Shown here one piece after another: positions 15,476 through 17,044 of a DNA stretch of 17,044 nucleotides. How positions within the stretch are numbered: the first letter of the stretch is position 1; each line of letters starts with the position of its first letter. This stretch comes from Lachnospira sp. UBA4285 (GTDB lineage: Bacteria; Bacillota; Clostridia; Lachnospirales; Lachnospiraceae). The DNA lies in NCBI GenBank assembly GCA_002394965.1, contig DGVL01000100.1:1-17044 (forward strand), read 5' to 3'. The position numbers were made by a program, and so were the translations under genes. The notes beneath the pieces are model-generated. The model made no database searches, was not told where the DNA came from, and saw only the letters and a list, made by a program, of their open reading frames with translations.

Positions 15476-17044
15476 TCACCGTCCGTCCCCGCCATCCTCG
15501 TCCACGAGCGGAATGAACATGTTCTCTCTGAGTTCCTGGCGCGGCAGGAACGGAGCCAGATCCTCCAGCGGCGGCGACACCAGCGTACCGTCCGCCAGAC
15601 GCTTCGTCGAGGACTTCGGCTCCCATCTCTGGGCCGTGTCCGTAAAAATCTCCGTAAAGGACGGTGCCGGGGCTGAGAGCGCCTCGTCCACCACCCGCTT
15701 CATCTGCTCGTTGGAGTGCGCGCAGCGGTAGGTGTACCCGAACGCAGGCGCCAGCTTTGCGAAATCCGGGAAGGAAAGGTCGCCTGATTCCGGTCCGATT
15801 CCGACCTTGCTGTGATCCGCGAACAGATTGCTCTGCGTGATGCGGATCGACTGGTAGCCCTGATTGTTGATCAGGAAGATCCGGATCGGCAGATGATTCG
15901 TGAGGATCGTCTGCAGTTCCTGCAGGTTCATCATGATGCTGCCGTCGCCCTCCAGGCACACGGTGTCCTTGCGCCCCGCGCCGATGCAGGCGCCGATGGC
16001 CGCCGGCAGGCCGTATCCCATGCTGGCGATCGCCGAGTTGATGATGAAGCGGCTTCCCTTCTGAATGTGGTACGCCTGATTGCCCACCACGCAGCAGGCG
16101 CCGTTGCTCACGACACTCAGGCTGTTCTCCGGAAGTTTCCGGCTCACATAGTCGACAAATGCGTACACATTGGCCGTCTGTCCGTTTTCTGCCCAGTGCT
16201 TCTCCTGCACGACCGGATAGCGCTTCTTCCAGACCTGACATACGCCGCGCCAGTTCTCCTGCGGGGAGACGATAACGCCGTCCGGCACCGCCTCATTTAC
16301 CTTGCGCAGAAAGTCATTCGCGTCGCCCCAGACCGGCTGCTCCACGTGAATCGTCGGTTTCTTCATCTCCGCCGGGTCCGCGTCGATCATGATGACTCTG
16401 GCCGCCCGGGCCCAGGTCTTCCAGTTGTAGCCGACCTGGCGGATAGAGATCCGCGTGCCGAGCGCCAGAATCAGATCGGCGTTCTGAATGGCGAAGTTGC
16501 CGGCGCGGTCGCCCATGTTGCCGGCGCGCCCGCAGTAGAGCGGATTGTCGTCCTCGATCAGGTCCACGGCGTTCCAGTAGGTCACGACCGGGATGCCGAG
16601 CTTCTTCACCACGCGCCGGAAGAGATCGTATCCGCCCGAGAGGCGGACCCCGTAGCCGGCGTGAAATACCGGGCGCTTTGCGGCGGCGATCTGCGCGATG
16701 ATGTCTTCCACCGTCTCACGGCTGATCGCAGGCGGCATGGCGCCGGCGTCTTCCGCCGGATCATAGCCGGGCAGATCATCCGTCTCTATGTAGCTGCCCT
16801 GGAAATTCACCGGAATGTCGATCCACACCGGTCCCGGGCGGCCGCTCACGGCCAGATGCCAGGCGCGCTCCAGATGATAGCGGATCGTCTTCGGATCCTC
16901 GATCATGACCGCGTACTTGGTCATCGGCTTCACCGACTTCACAATGTCATATTCCTGGTCGCCCACCGCCCGAAGCGGCAGTCCGCCCGTGAAACGCTCT
17001 GCGAACCGCGCCGTCGTGTCATAGCGGACCTGGCCGCTGATGAC
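15476..17044 (-). CDS. Thiamine-diphosphate enzyme, acetolactate synthase-like (5' partial)
   Basis: 522 residues are visible to the TGA at 15476-15478. The frame stays open to the right edge, and the 26 codons upstream of the GTG at 16966 read VISGQVRYDTTARF..., normal family sequence, so the start is outside the window. Middle and C-terminal domains are present: SGRPGPVWIDIPVNFQ; ALGTRISIRQVGYNW in the middle domain; GYGLPAAIGA; and the ThDP/Mg motif GDGS at about 366-369 ending in NN at 393-394. The N-terminal domain with the ThDP-activating glutamate is not visible. Acetolactate synthase-like proteins in sugar clusters can act on nucleotide sugars, as Yersinia YerE does on CDP-3,6-dideoxy-4-keto-glucose. 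With rfbFGH in the same cluster, a YerE-like C-C bond-forming role is plausible. A classical acetolactate synthase or a decarboxylase is the alternative. Confidence 0.9.
   Translation of the reverse strand, partial: VISGQVRYDTTARFAERFTGGLPLRAVGDQEYDIVKSVKPMTKYAVMIEDPKTIRYHLERAWHLAVSGRPGPVWIDIPVNFQGSYIETDDLPGYDPAEDAGAMPPAISRETVEDIIAQIAAAKRPVFHAGYGVRLSGGYDLFRRVVKKLGIPVVTYWNAVDLIEDDNPLYCGRAGNMGDRAGNFAIQNADLILALGTRISIRQVGYNWKTWARAARVIMIDADPAEMKKPTIHVEQPVWGDANDFLRKVNEAVPDGVIVSPQENWRGVCQVWKKRYPVVQEKHWAENGQTANVYAFVDYVSRKLPENSLSVVSNGACCVVGNQAYHIQKGSRFIINSAIASMGYGLPAAIGACIGAGRKDTVCLEGDGSIMMNLQELQTILTNHLPIRIFLINNQGYQSIRITQSNLFADHSKVGIGPESGDLSFPDFAKLAPAFGYTYRCAHSNEQMKRVVDEALSAPAPSFTEIFTDTAQRWEPKSSTKRLADGTLVSPPLEDLAPFLPRQELRENMFIPLVDEDGGDGR

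Noticed and set aside
15476..16966. ThDP enzyme starting at GTG 16966
   Set aside because: Family sequence (VISGQVRYDTT...) continues upstream without a stop to the window edge, so the gene is partial.

Overview
The window is almost entirely one arm of a surface-polysaccharide (capsule or O-antigen-like) gene cluster. From 17044 down to 634 every gene is on the minus strand, packed with 4-nt overlaps or short gaps. One unrelated plus-strand acetyltransferase gene, cut by the left edge, converges on the end of the cluster. Base composition is moderately GC-rich with GC-rich third positions, which also produces long antisense shadow ORFs. Shine-Dalgarno sites are of AGGAGG type. Three features point to a fairly GC-rich Clostridia/Lachnospiraceae-like Firmicute: the phosphofructokinase type, the small coiled-coil protein and the paralogous GT4 family. 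This is an inference from style, not a proven assignment.

Layout in transcription order (right to left). (a) 17044-15476: a thiamine-diphosphate enzyme of the acetolactate-synthase fold, 5'-truncated by the window. (b) About 15463-15434: a good sigma-A-type promoter inside the cluster, then glf (UDP-galactopyranose mutase) starting at TTG. (c) A phosphofructokinase with PPi-type signature residues, then a small coiled-coil protein. (d) Three related GT4-type glycosyltransferases in tandem, two of them recent duplicates and the third with eroded catalytic motifs, then a fourth, unrelated GT4 enzyme. (e) A large polytopic GT-C-like membrane protein. (f) The CDP-sugar block: rfbF (glucose-1-phosphate cytidylyltransferase), rfbG (CDP-glucose 4,6-dehydratase) and rfbH (CDP-4-keto-6-deoxyglucose 3-dehydrase). 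(g) A membrane-anchored GT2 enzyme and a Wzx-like flippase, which ends the cluster.

How the genes may work together: RfbF, RfbG and RfbH convert glucose-1-phosphate into a CDP-3,6-dideoxy-hexos-4-ulose precursor. The ThDP enzyme in the same cluster recalls YerE of Yersinia, which adds a two-carbon branch to exactly that intermediate to make yersiniose. The cluster may therefore make a branched-chain 3,6-dideoxysugar in a Gram-positive-type organism. Glf supplies UDP-galactofuranose, the cytosolic GT4 enzymes assemble the repeat, and the GT2/GT-C/flippase set handles lipid-linked export or decoration. The 3-dehydrase's reductase partner (E3), a final ketoreductase, the priming transferase and the polymerase are not visible and may lie to the right of the window.

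No RNA genes, mobile elements, CRISPR arrays, clear terminators or gene-free stretches above 100 bases were seen.
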